DNA of 5,263 bases from Hydrogenimonas sp. (GTDB lineage Bacteria > Campylobacterota > Campylobacteria > Campylobacterales > Hydrogenimonadaceae). A program made the translations under genes and the position numbers. Shown here piece by piece: positions 1 through 5,063 of the stretch (positions are counted from its first letter, which is position 1; each line of letters begins with the position of its first letter). The stretch is taken from positions 1-5,263 of the forward strand of contig NZ_JAOZOZ010000108.1 of assembly GCF_029933015.1 (NCBI RefSeq), written 5' to 3'. The notes below the pieces were generated by a model. It was not told the origin of the DNA. It made no database searches and saw only the letters and a list, made by a program, of their open reading frames with translations.

Positions 1-821
1 TCGAAATCGTATCCGGCCTGTGCGAAATAGAACCGTTTTTTGTCGAGCAGGTAGTTCTCTTCCCCAAAGATATAGAGCTCTTTTTTGTCGAGGCTTTTGA
101 TACTCCCTTCGGGTCTGGCGGTGGTTGTCGTTTCATAGGCGTAGTGGACATCCAGAATCTGGCGTTGATTGGTTTTTTTACGGGTCATATGAAAATCGAT
201 CGAAATCTTCCGTTTGTCCTTGACTCCCGTCTCCGTTTCGATTCCCATATCGAAACTGCCGCGGGTGTAGGGCATCATGTTGCGAAGACGATTTTCGATC
301 GTGTCGTTCTCTTTGACCGATAAAATGAGCCGGTCGATATTCTCGATTTTTATGAGTTCCTTGATCTCGTCGTGTTTGACGATGAGAAAAGCGTGGTCCT
401 CGATCCCGATGATACGGCCCGTCGTCTCTTTTCCGTTGTAGAAGATATGGTATTCGTGCTCAGTGGTCAGCTGCTCGATGTTTTTGTAGTCGATCCGTAT
501 GCTTCCGGATCCGTATACGAGAGAAAACTGCACATACTTGGATGTCAACTCGGTGATACGTCCCTGCAGGACCGTACCCTTGACGACGATGGTATCCGTT
601 TTGCTCGCCTTTTTTTTCAGTTTCAGCTCTTCTTTCTGCTCCGCACTCTTCGCCCTCTTTTCCAGGACGTTTTTGCGCGCTTCGGCGATATCTTCGTGGG
701 TCACCTCGTCCAGACGTTCGCCGCTCTTGAGGGACGGGGATGAACCCTCTTTCGTCGCGTTGCTCTCCTGGGCCGATCCCAGGATGCAAAGCAGTACGAG
801 TGAGAGCAGAAATCTAAGCAT
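1..821 (-). CDS. DUF481-family outer-membrane protein, C-terminus cut by window edge
   Basis: The reading frame is open from the ATG at 821 to the left edge, giving 273 residues with no stop, so the C-terminus is missing. Residues 1-17 form a typical signal peptide (MLRF, then a Leu-rich core, then GSA before QE). Residues about 40-75 are highly charged and probably helical or coiled-coil. Residues about 76-170 hold two successive beta-rich units with spaced G and V/I residues (around KGTVLQGRI and then KETTGRIIGI). From about residue 188 (RGSFDMGIETETG) the alternating pattern, with FGEENYLLDKKRFYFAQAGYDF near the cut, resembles the start of the DUF481 beta-barrel known from YdiY-like outer-membrane proteins. 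The function of that family is poorly defined. The start lies 9 bp after the ribBA stop and has no clear Shine-Dalgarno, so translational coupling to ribBA is likely. The DUF481 assignment is pattern recognition from memory; secretion is better supported than the family name. Confidence 0.75.
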   Translation of the reverse strand, partial: MLRFLLSLVLLCILGSAQESNATKEGSSPSLKSGERLDEVTHEDIAEARKNVLEKRAKSAEQKEELKLKKKASKTDTIVVKGTVLQGRITELTSKYVQFSLVYGSGSIRIDYKNIEQLTTEHEYHIFYNGKETTGRIIGIEDHAFLIVKHDEIKELIKIENIDRLILSVKENDTIENRLRNMMPYTRGSFDMGIETETGVKDKRKISIDFHMTRKKTNQRQILDVHYAYETTTTARPEGSIKSLDKKELYIFGEENYLLDKKRFYFAQAGYDF

Positions 822-830
822 CGACCAGGC

Positions 831-1862
831 TTACTGCACTTCGATCTCTTCGACGATATCGAGACCGAAACCACCGAGCCCGACGAACTCCCTCCCCTTG
901 CTGGAGACCAGGAGGCGGATGTTCTTGATACCGAGTTCGGAGAGTATCTGCGCACCGATCCCGTACTCCTTCATCGTATCGCCCCCCGATACGGCATCGT
1001 CCGCATCGACGAAAACGACGACACCGCCGTTGTGTTTGAGATAGTCGATCGAGTGTACGAGCTGTCTGTAACGGTGCTGGTTCAAAAAGAGATCGACATC
1101 TCTTCCTATATTATGAAATTTGACATTTTCGGTCTCGTGGAGTTTGTAGAAGATGAGGGCCGTATGCCGTTTGCCCTGATGGTCCGTAAAGACCCTCTTT
1201 TCGACTTTCGTATCGAAAAAGTCGATGATCTCCTCCCCTTCGAGCCGTACGAGTCTTTCGTTGCGGAGTCTGTACTCGACCAGATCGGAGATGTAGACGA
1301 TGTTGAGGCCGTGTTTTTTGGCGAACACTTCCAGATCGTCGCGGCGGGCCATCTGACCGTCTTCGCGCATGATTTCGCAGATGACGGCGCTGGGCGCCAG
1401 ACCCGCCAGCCTGCACAGATCCACGGAGCCCTCCGTATGTCCGGTGCGTACCAGCACCCCGCCCTCCTTCGCGATCAGGGGGAAGATATGCCCCGGCCGT
1501 ACCAGATCTTCCGGCGTGCTGATGGGACTGGCCAGAAGTTTGATCGTCATGTCCCGCTCGAAGGCCGAAATCCCCGTCGTCGCTTCCCTCGCGTCGACCG
1601 AGACGGTAAAGGCCGTCTCGTGTTGGGAGTCGTTGTGCTGCACCATCGGCTGCAGCTTCAGCCTCTCTGCGATATCTTTGGAGATGGCCACACATATCAG
1701 CCCCTTCGCCTCCGTCGCCATGAAGTTGACGTGTTCGGGCGTCGAGAAGGTCGCCGCGTAAACCAGGTCCCCCTCGTTCTCTCTGTCCTCGTCGTCGATC
1801 ATGACGACCATTTTCCCATGTTTTATGTCTTCTATCGCCTGTTGTACTCGTTTGATTGGCAT
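831..1862 (-). CDS. ribBA: RibBA: 3,4-dihydroxy-2-butanone 4-phosphate synthase with degenerate GTP cyclohydrolase II-like C-terminal domain
   Basis: The protein has 343 residues. Residues 1 to about 200 are a complete RibB domain, which converts ribulose 5-phosphate to 3,4-dihydroxy-2-butanone 4-phosphate plus formate, the four-carbon branch of riboflavin synthesis in the cytoplasm. Visible signature motifs are DDEDRENEGDL (23-33, acidic metal and substrate loop), TTGISAFERD (95-104), RPGHIFPL (122-129), RTGHTEGSVDL (139-149) and the conserved Glu in ICEIM (163). Residues about 200-343 resemble RibA only at the end (KEYGIGAQILSELGIKNIRLL, then GLGGFGLDIVE). The cyclohydrolase zinc site, three cysteines with a GD motif, is absent: there is no Cys after residue 162. 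This half is therefore probably inactive as GTP cyclohydrolase II, as described for Campylobacter and Helicobacter homologues, and a separate ribA should exist elsewhere. The start is set by the first in-frame ATG, with a modest AGGA at 1874-1877. Its downstream neighbour is the DUF481 gene in the same direction. Confidence 0.95.
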   Translation of the reverse strand: MPIKRVQQAIEDIKHGKMVVMIDDEDRENEGDLVYAATFSTPEHVNFMATEAKGLICVAISKDIAERLKLQPMVQHNDSQHETAFTVSVDAREATTGISAFERDMTIKLLASPISTPEDLVRPGHIFPLIAKEGGVLVRTGHTEGSVDLCRLAGLAPSAVICEIMREDGQMARRDDLEVFAKKHGLNIVYISDLVEYRLRNERLVRLEGEEIIDFFDTKVEKRVFTDHQGKRHTALIFYKLHETENVKFHNIGRDVDLFLNQHRYRQLVHSIDYLKHNGGVVVFVDADDAVSGGDTMKEYGIGAQILSELGIKNIRLLVSSKGREFVGLGGFGLDIVEEIEVQ

Positions 1863-1894
1863 CGTCTCTTTCGTCCTGTTTCGAAATTTGAAAA

Positions 1895-1900
1895 ATTATA
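1895..1900 (-). promoter_or_regulatory. Probable -10 box of the ribBA promoter
   Basis: The minus strand reads GGATATAATT here, an exact TATAAT preceded by a T-rich stretch (GTTTTAGGA). No convincing -35 hexamer is seen 16-18 bp upstream, which is usual for sigma-70 promoters of Campylobacterota. Transcription would begin near 1888, leaving a leader of about 26 nt before the ATG at 1862, too short for an FMN riboswitch. The box lies back to back with the tRNA promoter. Confidence 0.6.
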
Positions 1901-1911
1901 TCCTAAAACTC

Positions 1912-1940
1912 TTGACATTAGCCTGCTTTTGCATTATAAT
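1912..1940 (+). promoter_or_regulatory. Consensus sigma-70 promoter for the tRNA-Gln/tRNA-fMet unit
   Basis: TTGACA (1912-1917) and TATAAT (1935-1940) are both exact consensus hexamers with the ideal 17-bp spacer. The expected start site is near 1947, about 30 nt before the tRNA-Gln 5' end. A full-consensus promoter fits strong, growth-linked expression of stable RNA. Its -35 box is only 11 bp from the ribBA -10 box on the other strand, so the two polymerase footprints probably overlap. Confidence 0.88.
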
Positions 1941-1976
1941 TCTGCCCGTAAACAAGCCAACAGGCTCCTCAAAGTC

Positions 1977-2051
1977 TGGGGTGTCGCCAAGTGGTAAGGC
2001 AGCAGGTTTTGGTCCTGCCATTCGGGGGTTCGAGTCCCTCCACCCCATCCA
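1977..2051 (+). tRNA. tRNA-Gln (anticodon TTG)
   Basis: A 75-nt cloverleaf with CCA encoded. The acceptor stem TGGGGTG (1977-1983) pairs perfectly with CACCCCA (2041-2047), followed by discriminator T and CCA (2049-2051). The D stem is GCC/GGC (1986-1988 with 1998-2000). The anticodon stem GCAGG/CCTGC (2002-2006 with 2014-2018) closes the loop TTTTGGT, with anticodon TTG at 2009-2011. The T arm has GGGGG paired to CCCTC around TTCGAGT, with one G-U pair. It reads glutamine codons CAA and, by wobble, CAG. It is the first gene of a two-tRNA transcript, 11 nt ahead of tRNA-fMet. Confidence 0.96.
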
Positions 2052-2062
2052 CTTTCTTCTGT

Positions 2063-2139
<77 letters not shown>

Positions 2140-2321
2140 ATCAAATTCCTCCAAATTCAATTTACGAGTTCATCCATCATCCATTCAGTAAAAAGTGATA
2201 TGACTATTCAGCCTTCGAGCGTACACCATCAACGTTCCCACCATATTTTCGGTGATATTGGGTGATCGCCTGATACTTCGATTATCAACTTCATCAATTC
2301 AACTCCATTAACAATTCAGTA

Positions 2322-2400
2322 ATTTAAATAATTTATGAAAAAAATCCAATTTAAAAAGTAAAATTTAGGTAATTTAGGCTCATTTAAGTTTGGATTTAAT
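2322..2400 (+). repeat. Series of seven ATTTA-type repeats upstream of sqr
   Basis: ATTTA followed by A, G or T occurs at 2322, 2331, 2349, 2363, 2372, 2382 and 2394. The last four are 9, 10 and 12 bp apart and two are identical (ATTTAGG at 2363 and 2372). The near-helical spacing just ahead of the promoter may reflect the periodic AT-rich tracts known upstream of Campylobacter sigma-70 promoters, or a regulator binding array. In DNA this AT-rich some repetition is expected by chance. Confidence 0.5.
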
Positions 2401-2410
2401 TACATAGGAT

Positions 2411-2416
2411 TATACT
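2411..2416 (+). promoter_or_regulatory. Probable -10 box of the sqr promoter
   Basis: TATACT, one base from the consensus, lies 38 bp before the sqr ATG and predicts a start near 2423 and a leader of about 26 nt. A poor -35 (TTTGGA at 2389-2394, 16-bp spacer) is possible. The AT-rich phased repeats immediately upstream would suit the weak -35 style of Campylobacterota promoters. Confidence 0.5.
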
Positions 2417-2437
2417 GGTATTGAATCGTTAATCACC

Positions 2438-2443
2438 AAGGAG
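2438..2443 (+). promoter_or_regulatory. Strong ribosome binding site for sqr
   Basis: AAGGAG sits 5 nt before the ATG at 2449. It fixes this ATG as the start and predicts efficient translation. Confidence 0.85.
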
Positions 2444-2448
2444 AAAAT

Positions 2449-3906
2449 ATGGCAAGAGTAGTTGTAATGGGCGGCGGAGTTTCAGGACATACCGCGGCGA
2501 CGTTTCTGCGTGACTGGTTGAGTGCCGATCACGAAGTGGTCGTCGTCACACCGAACAGCAAGTGGAACTGGATCCCTTCGAACATCTGGGTCGGAGTCGG
2601 CCGCATGAAAAAAGAGGATGTCGTTTTCGATCTGGATCCTGTCTATAAAAAGGCCAACATCGACTACCGACAGGCCAAAGCGCTCACGATCCACCCCGAG
2701 GGTAGCAAAGAGAGCGACACTCCTTTCATCACCATCGAATATACCGGTCAGGGTAAAGAGGGCGAGAAAGAGGAGCTGACCTACGACTATCTCATCAACG
2801 CCACGGGACCGAAGCTCAACTTCGCGGCGACCGAAGGACTCGGACCCCACGGCGGCCACACCGTATCCGTCTGTACGGCGGATCACGCCGTTCATGCCAA
2901 CGAAGAACTGCACAAAGTCATCGCCAAACTCAAAGCCGGCGAGAAGCAGACCCTCGTCATCGGAACGGGGCATGGTATGTGTACCTGCCAGGGCGCGGCG
3001 TTCGAGTACATCTTCAACATCGACCACGAACTGCGCGCCGCCGGCGTCCGTGACAAGGCGGAAGTCATCTGGCTCACCAACGAATCGTTCCTTGGAGACT
3101 TCGGAATGGGCGGTATGCACGTCAAACGCGGCGGCTACATCGCTTCTTCGAAAATCTTCGCCGAATCGCTCTTCGCCGAACACGACATGGAGTGGATTCT
3201 GGGTACGCACGTCACGAAGGTCGAAGAGGGAAAGATCCACTACGAAACCCTCGACGGCGACACAGACTTCCAGGAGTTCGACTTCGCGATGCTGATTCCT
3301 CCGTTTGGCGGCGTGGGCCTCAAAGCCTACGACAAGGAAGGCGCCGACATCACCGACAAAGTCTTCGCCCCCAACGGCTTCATGAAAGTCGATGCGGACT
3401 ACAGCGGCAAGCCCTACGAAGAGTGGAAAGCCTCCGACTGGCCGAGAACGCTTCAGAACCCCGACTACAAGAACATGTTCGCCGTGGGCATCGCTTTCGC
3501 TCCGCCTCACCTGATGTCCAAGCCGATGAAAAACCCCAACGGCACACCGATCAACCCGACACCTCCGCGTACCGGTATGCCTTCGGCGATGATGGGCAAA
3601 GCGGTCGCCCAGTCGATCCGCGACATGATCAACGGCGCCAAAGAGCCGACCCACACCGCCAGCATGTCTGAAATGGGCGCGGCCTGTGTCGCATCGGCCG
3701 GCGCGGGATTTTTCAGCGGAAAAGCGGTCTCCATGACCGTCTATCCGGTCGTTCCCGATTACGAGAAGTATCCGGGTGTCGGACGAGACCTGAGCTATAC
3801 GACCGGCGAGATCGGTCTGGCCGGCCACTGGATCAAACATTTCCTCCACTACGCGTTTATGTGGAAGGCGCAGCTCAAGCCTGGCTGGAAAATCATTCCC
3901 GAATAA
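2449..3906 (+). CDS. sqr: Sulfide:quinone oxidoreductase-type FAD flavoprotein
   Basis: The 485-residue protein resembles SQR, a peripheral membrane flavoprotein that oxidises sulfide to sulfur or polysulfide and reduces quinone. The N-terminal dinucleotide fold has GGGVSG (8-13). Other family landmarks are NATGPKL (117-123), SVCTADHA (140-147), GTGHGMCTCQGAAFEY (172-187), a second FAD contact in NMFAVGIAFAPP (342-353), and TGMPSAMMGKAVAQSI (375-390). Cysteines are C142, C178, C180 and C413; C142 and C180 align by eye with two redox cysteines of characterised SQRs, whereas C413 (GAACVASAG) lies several residues past the usual third site. The tail (about 453-485, GHWIKHFLHYAFMWKAQL) alternates hydrophobic and basic or aromatic residues and probably anchors it to the membrane. 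There is no N-terminal signal peptide. The SQR subtype is unresolved. Related flavocytochrome c subunits or another family member are possible alternatives. It shares a likely operon with the small gene 26 bp downstream. Confidence 0.87.
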   Translation: MARVVVMGGGVSGHTAATFLRDWLSADHEVVVVTPNSKWNWIPSNIWVGVGRMKKEDVVFDLDPVYKKANIDYRQAKALTIHPEGSKESDTPFITIEYTGQGKEGEKEELTYDYLINATGPKLNFAATEGLGPHGGHTVSVCTADHAVHANEELHKVIAKLKAGEKQTLVIGTGHGMCTCQGAAFEYIFNIDHELRAAGVRDKAEVIWLTNESFLGDFGMGGMHVKRGGYIASSKIFAESLFAEHDMEWILGTHVTKVEEGKIHYETLDGDTDFQEFDFAMLIPPFGGVGLKAYDKEGADITDKVFAPNGFMKVDADYSGKPYEEWKASDWPRTLQNPDYKNMFAVGIAFAPPHLMSKPMKNPNGTPINPTPPRTGMPSAMMGKAVAQSIRDMINGAKEPTHTASMSEMGAACVASAGAGFFSGKAVSMTVYPVVPDYEKYPGVGRDLSYTTGEIGLAGHWIKHFLHYAFMWKAQLKPGWKIIPE

Positions 3907-3919
3907 AATTCAGAAAAGA

Positions 3920-3925
3920 AAGGAG
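3920..3925 (+). promoter_or_regulatory. Strong ribosome binding site for the small gene after sqr
   Basis: AAGGAG stands 7 nt before the ATG at 3933. As in front of sqr, the match is full strength, which is a main reason to treat the short frame as a real gene. Confidence 0.8.
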
Positions 3926-3932
3926 ATAAAAT

Positions 3933-4100
3933 ATGGCACATCAACACGTAGAGCATCTGGACCCCTACAGCCCGCAGTCGGGTACGATGATTCCGGGAGG
4001 ACTCGTCAAGTTCATGCGGACCTGCGTACTCTGGCAGATCATCCGCTTTCTCGTCATCAACCTTCGTATGACGAAACTGATCCTCAAATCCCACCACTGA
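3933..4100 (+). CDS. Small membrane-associated protein in the sqr operon (55 residues)
   Basis: The frame runs from ATG 3933 to TGA 4098-4100. I do not recognise a named family. Residues 1-17 are polar and His-rich (MAHQHVEHLDPYSPQSG). A TMIPGG turn (18-23) leads to one hydrophobic helix (about 24-52), interrupted by basic residues at regular positions (K26, R29, R38, R45, K48). That gives an amphipathic or monotopic helix rather than a clean transmembrane span. The protein ends in SHH. Evidence for a real gene is the strong AAGGAG site, the position 26 bp after the sqr stop and just before a terminator hairpin, and gene-like codon use. The helix resembles the SQR tail in its mix of hydrophobic, aromatic and basic residues. 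A role in membrane docking or quinone access for SQR is an inference from context only. Confidence 0.82.
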   Translation: MAHQHVEHLDPYSPQSGTMIPGGLVKFMRTCVLWQIIRFLVINLRMTKLILKSHH

Positions 4101-4106
4101 TATCCG

Positions 4107-4128
4107 CAAAGGTGCTTCGGCACCTTTG
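4107..4128 (+). terminator. Hairpin terminator of the sqr operon
   Basis: A perfect 9-bp stem (CAAAGGTGC with GCACCTTTG) is closed by a stable TTCG tetraloop, starting 6 bp after the small gene's stop. The T-run is short and partly inside the stem, so termination strength is uncertain. The A-tract before and T-tract after the G/C core could work in both directions. Confidence 0.65.
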
Positions 4129-4211
4129 TTCTGGGTTTTAGAACCCATCTCAAAGATCCCCATGGGCGGGAATGGCACCCAAAAGGTGCGATGACGAGGC
4201 GAAAAGCGCAA

Positions 4212-4231
4212 GGCGATGCCAAAGCATCGTC
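4212..4231 (+). repeat. Left hairpin core of the palindromic element (REP-like)
   Basis: The core contains CGATGC, loop CAAA, then GCATCG, a perfect 6-bp hairpin extended by G-U and G-C pairs. It is an exact reverse complement of the core at 4319-4338. Confidence 0.75.
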
Positions 4232-4318
4232 GAGCATTTTCAACGAAGTCAGCGTGCTTTTTGGGTGCCACCCTTACGGGCGGAGCGATTTTGCCCCCTC
4301 TCTTTGTTGGTTCTCCTT

Positions 4319-4338
4319 GACGATGCTTTGGCATCGCC
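4319..4338 (-). repeat. Right hairpin core of the palindromic element (REP-like)
   Basis: This is the inverted, base-for-base identical copy of the core at 4212-4231, again with CGATGC and GCATCG around a 4-nt loop. On the minus strand it is followed by AAGGAGAACC, which resembles a ribosome binding site but leads to no recognisable gene. Confidence 0.75.
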
Positions 4339-4412
4339 TGCGTCGAACCGCCGCGATAGGAAGCAAAATCGCTTCCGTTACCGCTTATGGGGATTTTTGA
4401 GATGGGTTCTAA

Positions 4413-4460
4413 TCTCTACAACACGGCGAACGCTAATAAAAATCGTACTACCATAGCTTC
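4413..4460. other. Short leader region before msrA
   Basis: These 48 bp between the palindromic element and the msrA ATG contain only a weak TAATAA at 4434-4439 as a possible -10 box, and no Shine-Dalgarno. The source of msrA transcription is unclear from the sequence. Confidence 0.4.
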
Positions 4461-5063
4461 ATGAAAAAACTTGCCGCACTTCTGTTTTTGACCATCTCTC
4501 TCTCGTTGTCGGCAGCCGAAGGAAACGATATGTCTGAAAAACTCGAAAAAGCGACCCTTGGCGGCGGATGTTTCTGGTGTCTCGAAGCGGTCTTTGAAGA
4601 TGTCAGAGGGGTCGTGAATGTCGTCAGCGGATACGCCGGCGGCCACACGGAAAATCCCGACTACCGCAGTGTCTGCAGCGGGGAGACGGGCCATGCGGAA
4701 GTGGTGCAGATCACTTTCGACCCCTCCGTTGTCAGTTACAAAGAGCTGCTCGACATCTTCTGGAAGATCCACGATCCGACGACACCCAACCGTCAGGGCG
4801 CCGATGTGGGTACCCAGTATCGATCGGTCATCTTCTACCACGACGAAGAGCAGAAGAGAATCGCCGAGGAGAGCCGAGCCGAAGCCCAGAAACTTTTCGC
4901 CGCTCCCATCGTGACCGAAATCGTTCCCCTGACGAAATTCTGGCCCGCGGAAGAGTATCATCAGGACTATTTCAGAAAAAATCCCTATCATGGATACTGC
5001 CGGGCGGTTGTAGCGCCCAAAGTGGAAAAGTTCAGAGAAAATTTCAAGGAGATGGCCAAATGA
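4461..5063 (+). CDS. msrA: Peptide methionine-S-sulfoxide reductase MsrA, probably exported
   Basis: The 200-residue protein reduces the S-epimer of methionine sulfoxide in proteins, a repair of oxidative damage. The catalytic motif GCFWCLE is at 36-42, with nucleophile C37. Other MsrA landmarks are SGYAGGHTENPDY (56-68), GETGHAEVVQITFDP (74-88), HDPTTPNRQGADVGTQYRS (104-122) and the closing GYCRAVVAPKV (178-188), whose C180 is the likely resolving cysteine. Residues 1-19 form a signal peptide (MKKLAALLFL, then SLSAA), pointing to the periplasm. ATG 4461 has no visible Shine-Dalgarno. A second in-frame ATG at 4530 (Met24) is preceded by AAGGA at 4519-4523 and would give a cytoplasmic enzyme with the whole catalytic domain. 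I keep 4461 because the signal-peptide coding is coherent. The stop overlaps the next start by ATGA. No clear promoter is seen in 4413-4460. Confidence 0.94.
   Translation: MKKLAALLFLTISLSLSAAEGNDMSEKLEKATLGGGCFWCLEAVFEDVRGVVNVVSGYAGGHTENPDYRSVCSGETGHAEVVQITFDPSVVSYKELLDIFWKIHDPTTPNRQGADVGTQYRSVIFYHDEEQKRIAEESRAEAQKLFAAPIVTEIVPLTKFWPAEEYHQDYFRKNPYHGYCRAVVAPKVEKFRENFKEMAK
5046..5051 (+). promoter_or_regulatory. Ribosome binding site of the small gene overlapping msrA
   Basis: AAGGAG lies inside the end of msrA, 8 nt before the ATG at 5060. It supports that start and independent or coupled initiation. Confidence 0.75.

Larger units (their letters stand above)
2140..2448. other. AT-rich intergenic region between tRNA-fMet and sqr
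   Basis: No gene is recognised in this 309-bp spacer on either strand. Its first part (2140-2300) holds only a weak bulged hairpin (2237-2246 with 2255-2262) without a following T-run. From about 2300 the base composition becomes very AT-rich, in sharp contrast to the flanking genes, and carries the ATTTA repeats and sqr promoter listed separately. A 22-codon frame beginning near 2200 has no supporting features. Confidence 0.7.
4138..4412. repeat. 275-bp palindromic element with 32-bp terminal inverted repeats and two hairpin arms
   Basis: The ends, 4138-4169 and 4381-4412, are inverted repeats matching at 29 of 32 positions (TTAGAACCCATCTCAAA... mirrored). All three differences become G-U pairs in plus-strand RNA. 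Inside are two arms. The left arm stem pairs 4173-4190 with 4253-4270 (18 pairs, three of them G-U). The right arm stem pairs 4281-4294 with 4363-4377 (14 pairs, one bulge). Each arm carries the same 20-bp core in opposite orientation (4212-4231 and 4319-4338). Terminal repeats and cores share one symmetry centre at 4275, but the arm stems have unrelated sequences. No credible protein is encoded. The element fits a MITE-like or REPIN-like repeat; a structured RNA is possible. Short TA dinucleotides flank the inner GAACCC/GGGTTC termini. It separates the sqr terminator from msrA. Confidence 0.8.

Noticed and set aside
1032..1997. A 321-codon open frame on the plus strand across ribBA
   Set aside because: It is antisense to a complete RibBA with clear catalytic motifs; the frame stays open because of GC-rich codon bias and its product has no recognisable domain.
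2237..2262. Bulged hairpin as terminator of the tRNA transcript
   Set aside because: The stem is short with a 2-nt bulge and is not followed by a T-run.
2200..2265. A 22-codon frame beginning with ATG near 2200
   Set aside because: No convincing ribosome binding site, no promoter and no recognisable peptide; expected by chance.
2482..3849. A 455-codon open frame on the minus strand across sqr
   Set aside because: It is a mirror frame of sqr, rich in Val, Asp, Arg and Phe from antisense codons, without a domain or ribosome binding site I can support.
3849..4334. Minus-strand frame of 161 codons spanning the small gene and the palindrome
   Set aside because: It crosses the sqr tail, small gene, terminator hairpin and repeat element; the product looks like random translation.
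4138..4412. Integron attC site
   Set aside because: The ends do not match the RYYYAAC/GTTRRRY core pattern, the length exceeds the usual attC range, and there is no integrase or cassette array.
4172..4456. Plus-strand frames (94 and 69 codons) inside the palindromic element
   Set aside because: They lack ribosome binding sites and their codons are dictated by inverted repeats, so coding is unlikely.
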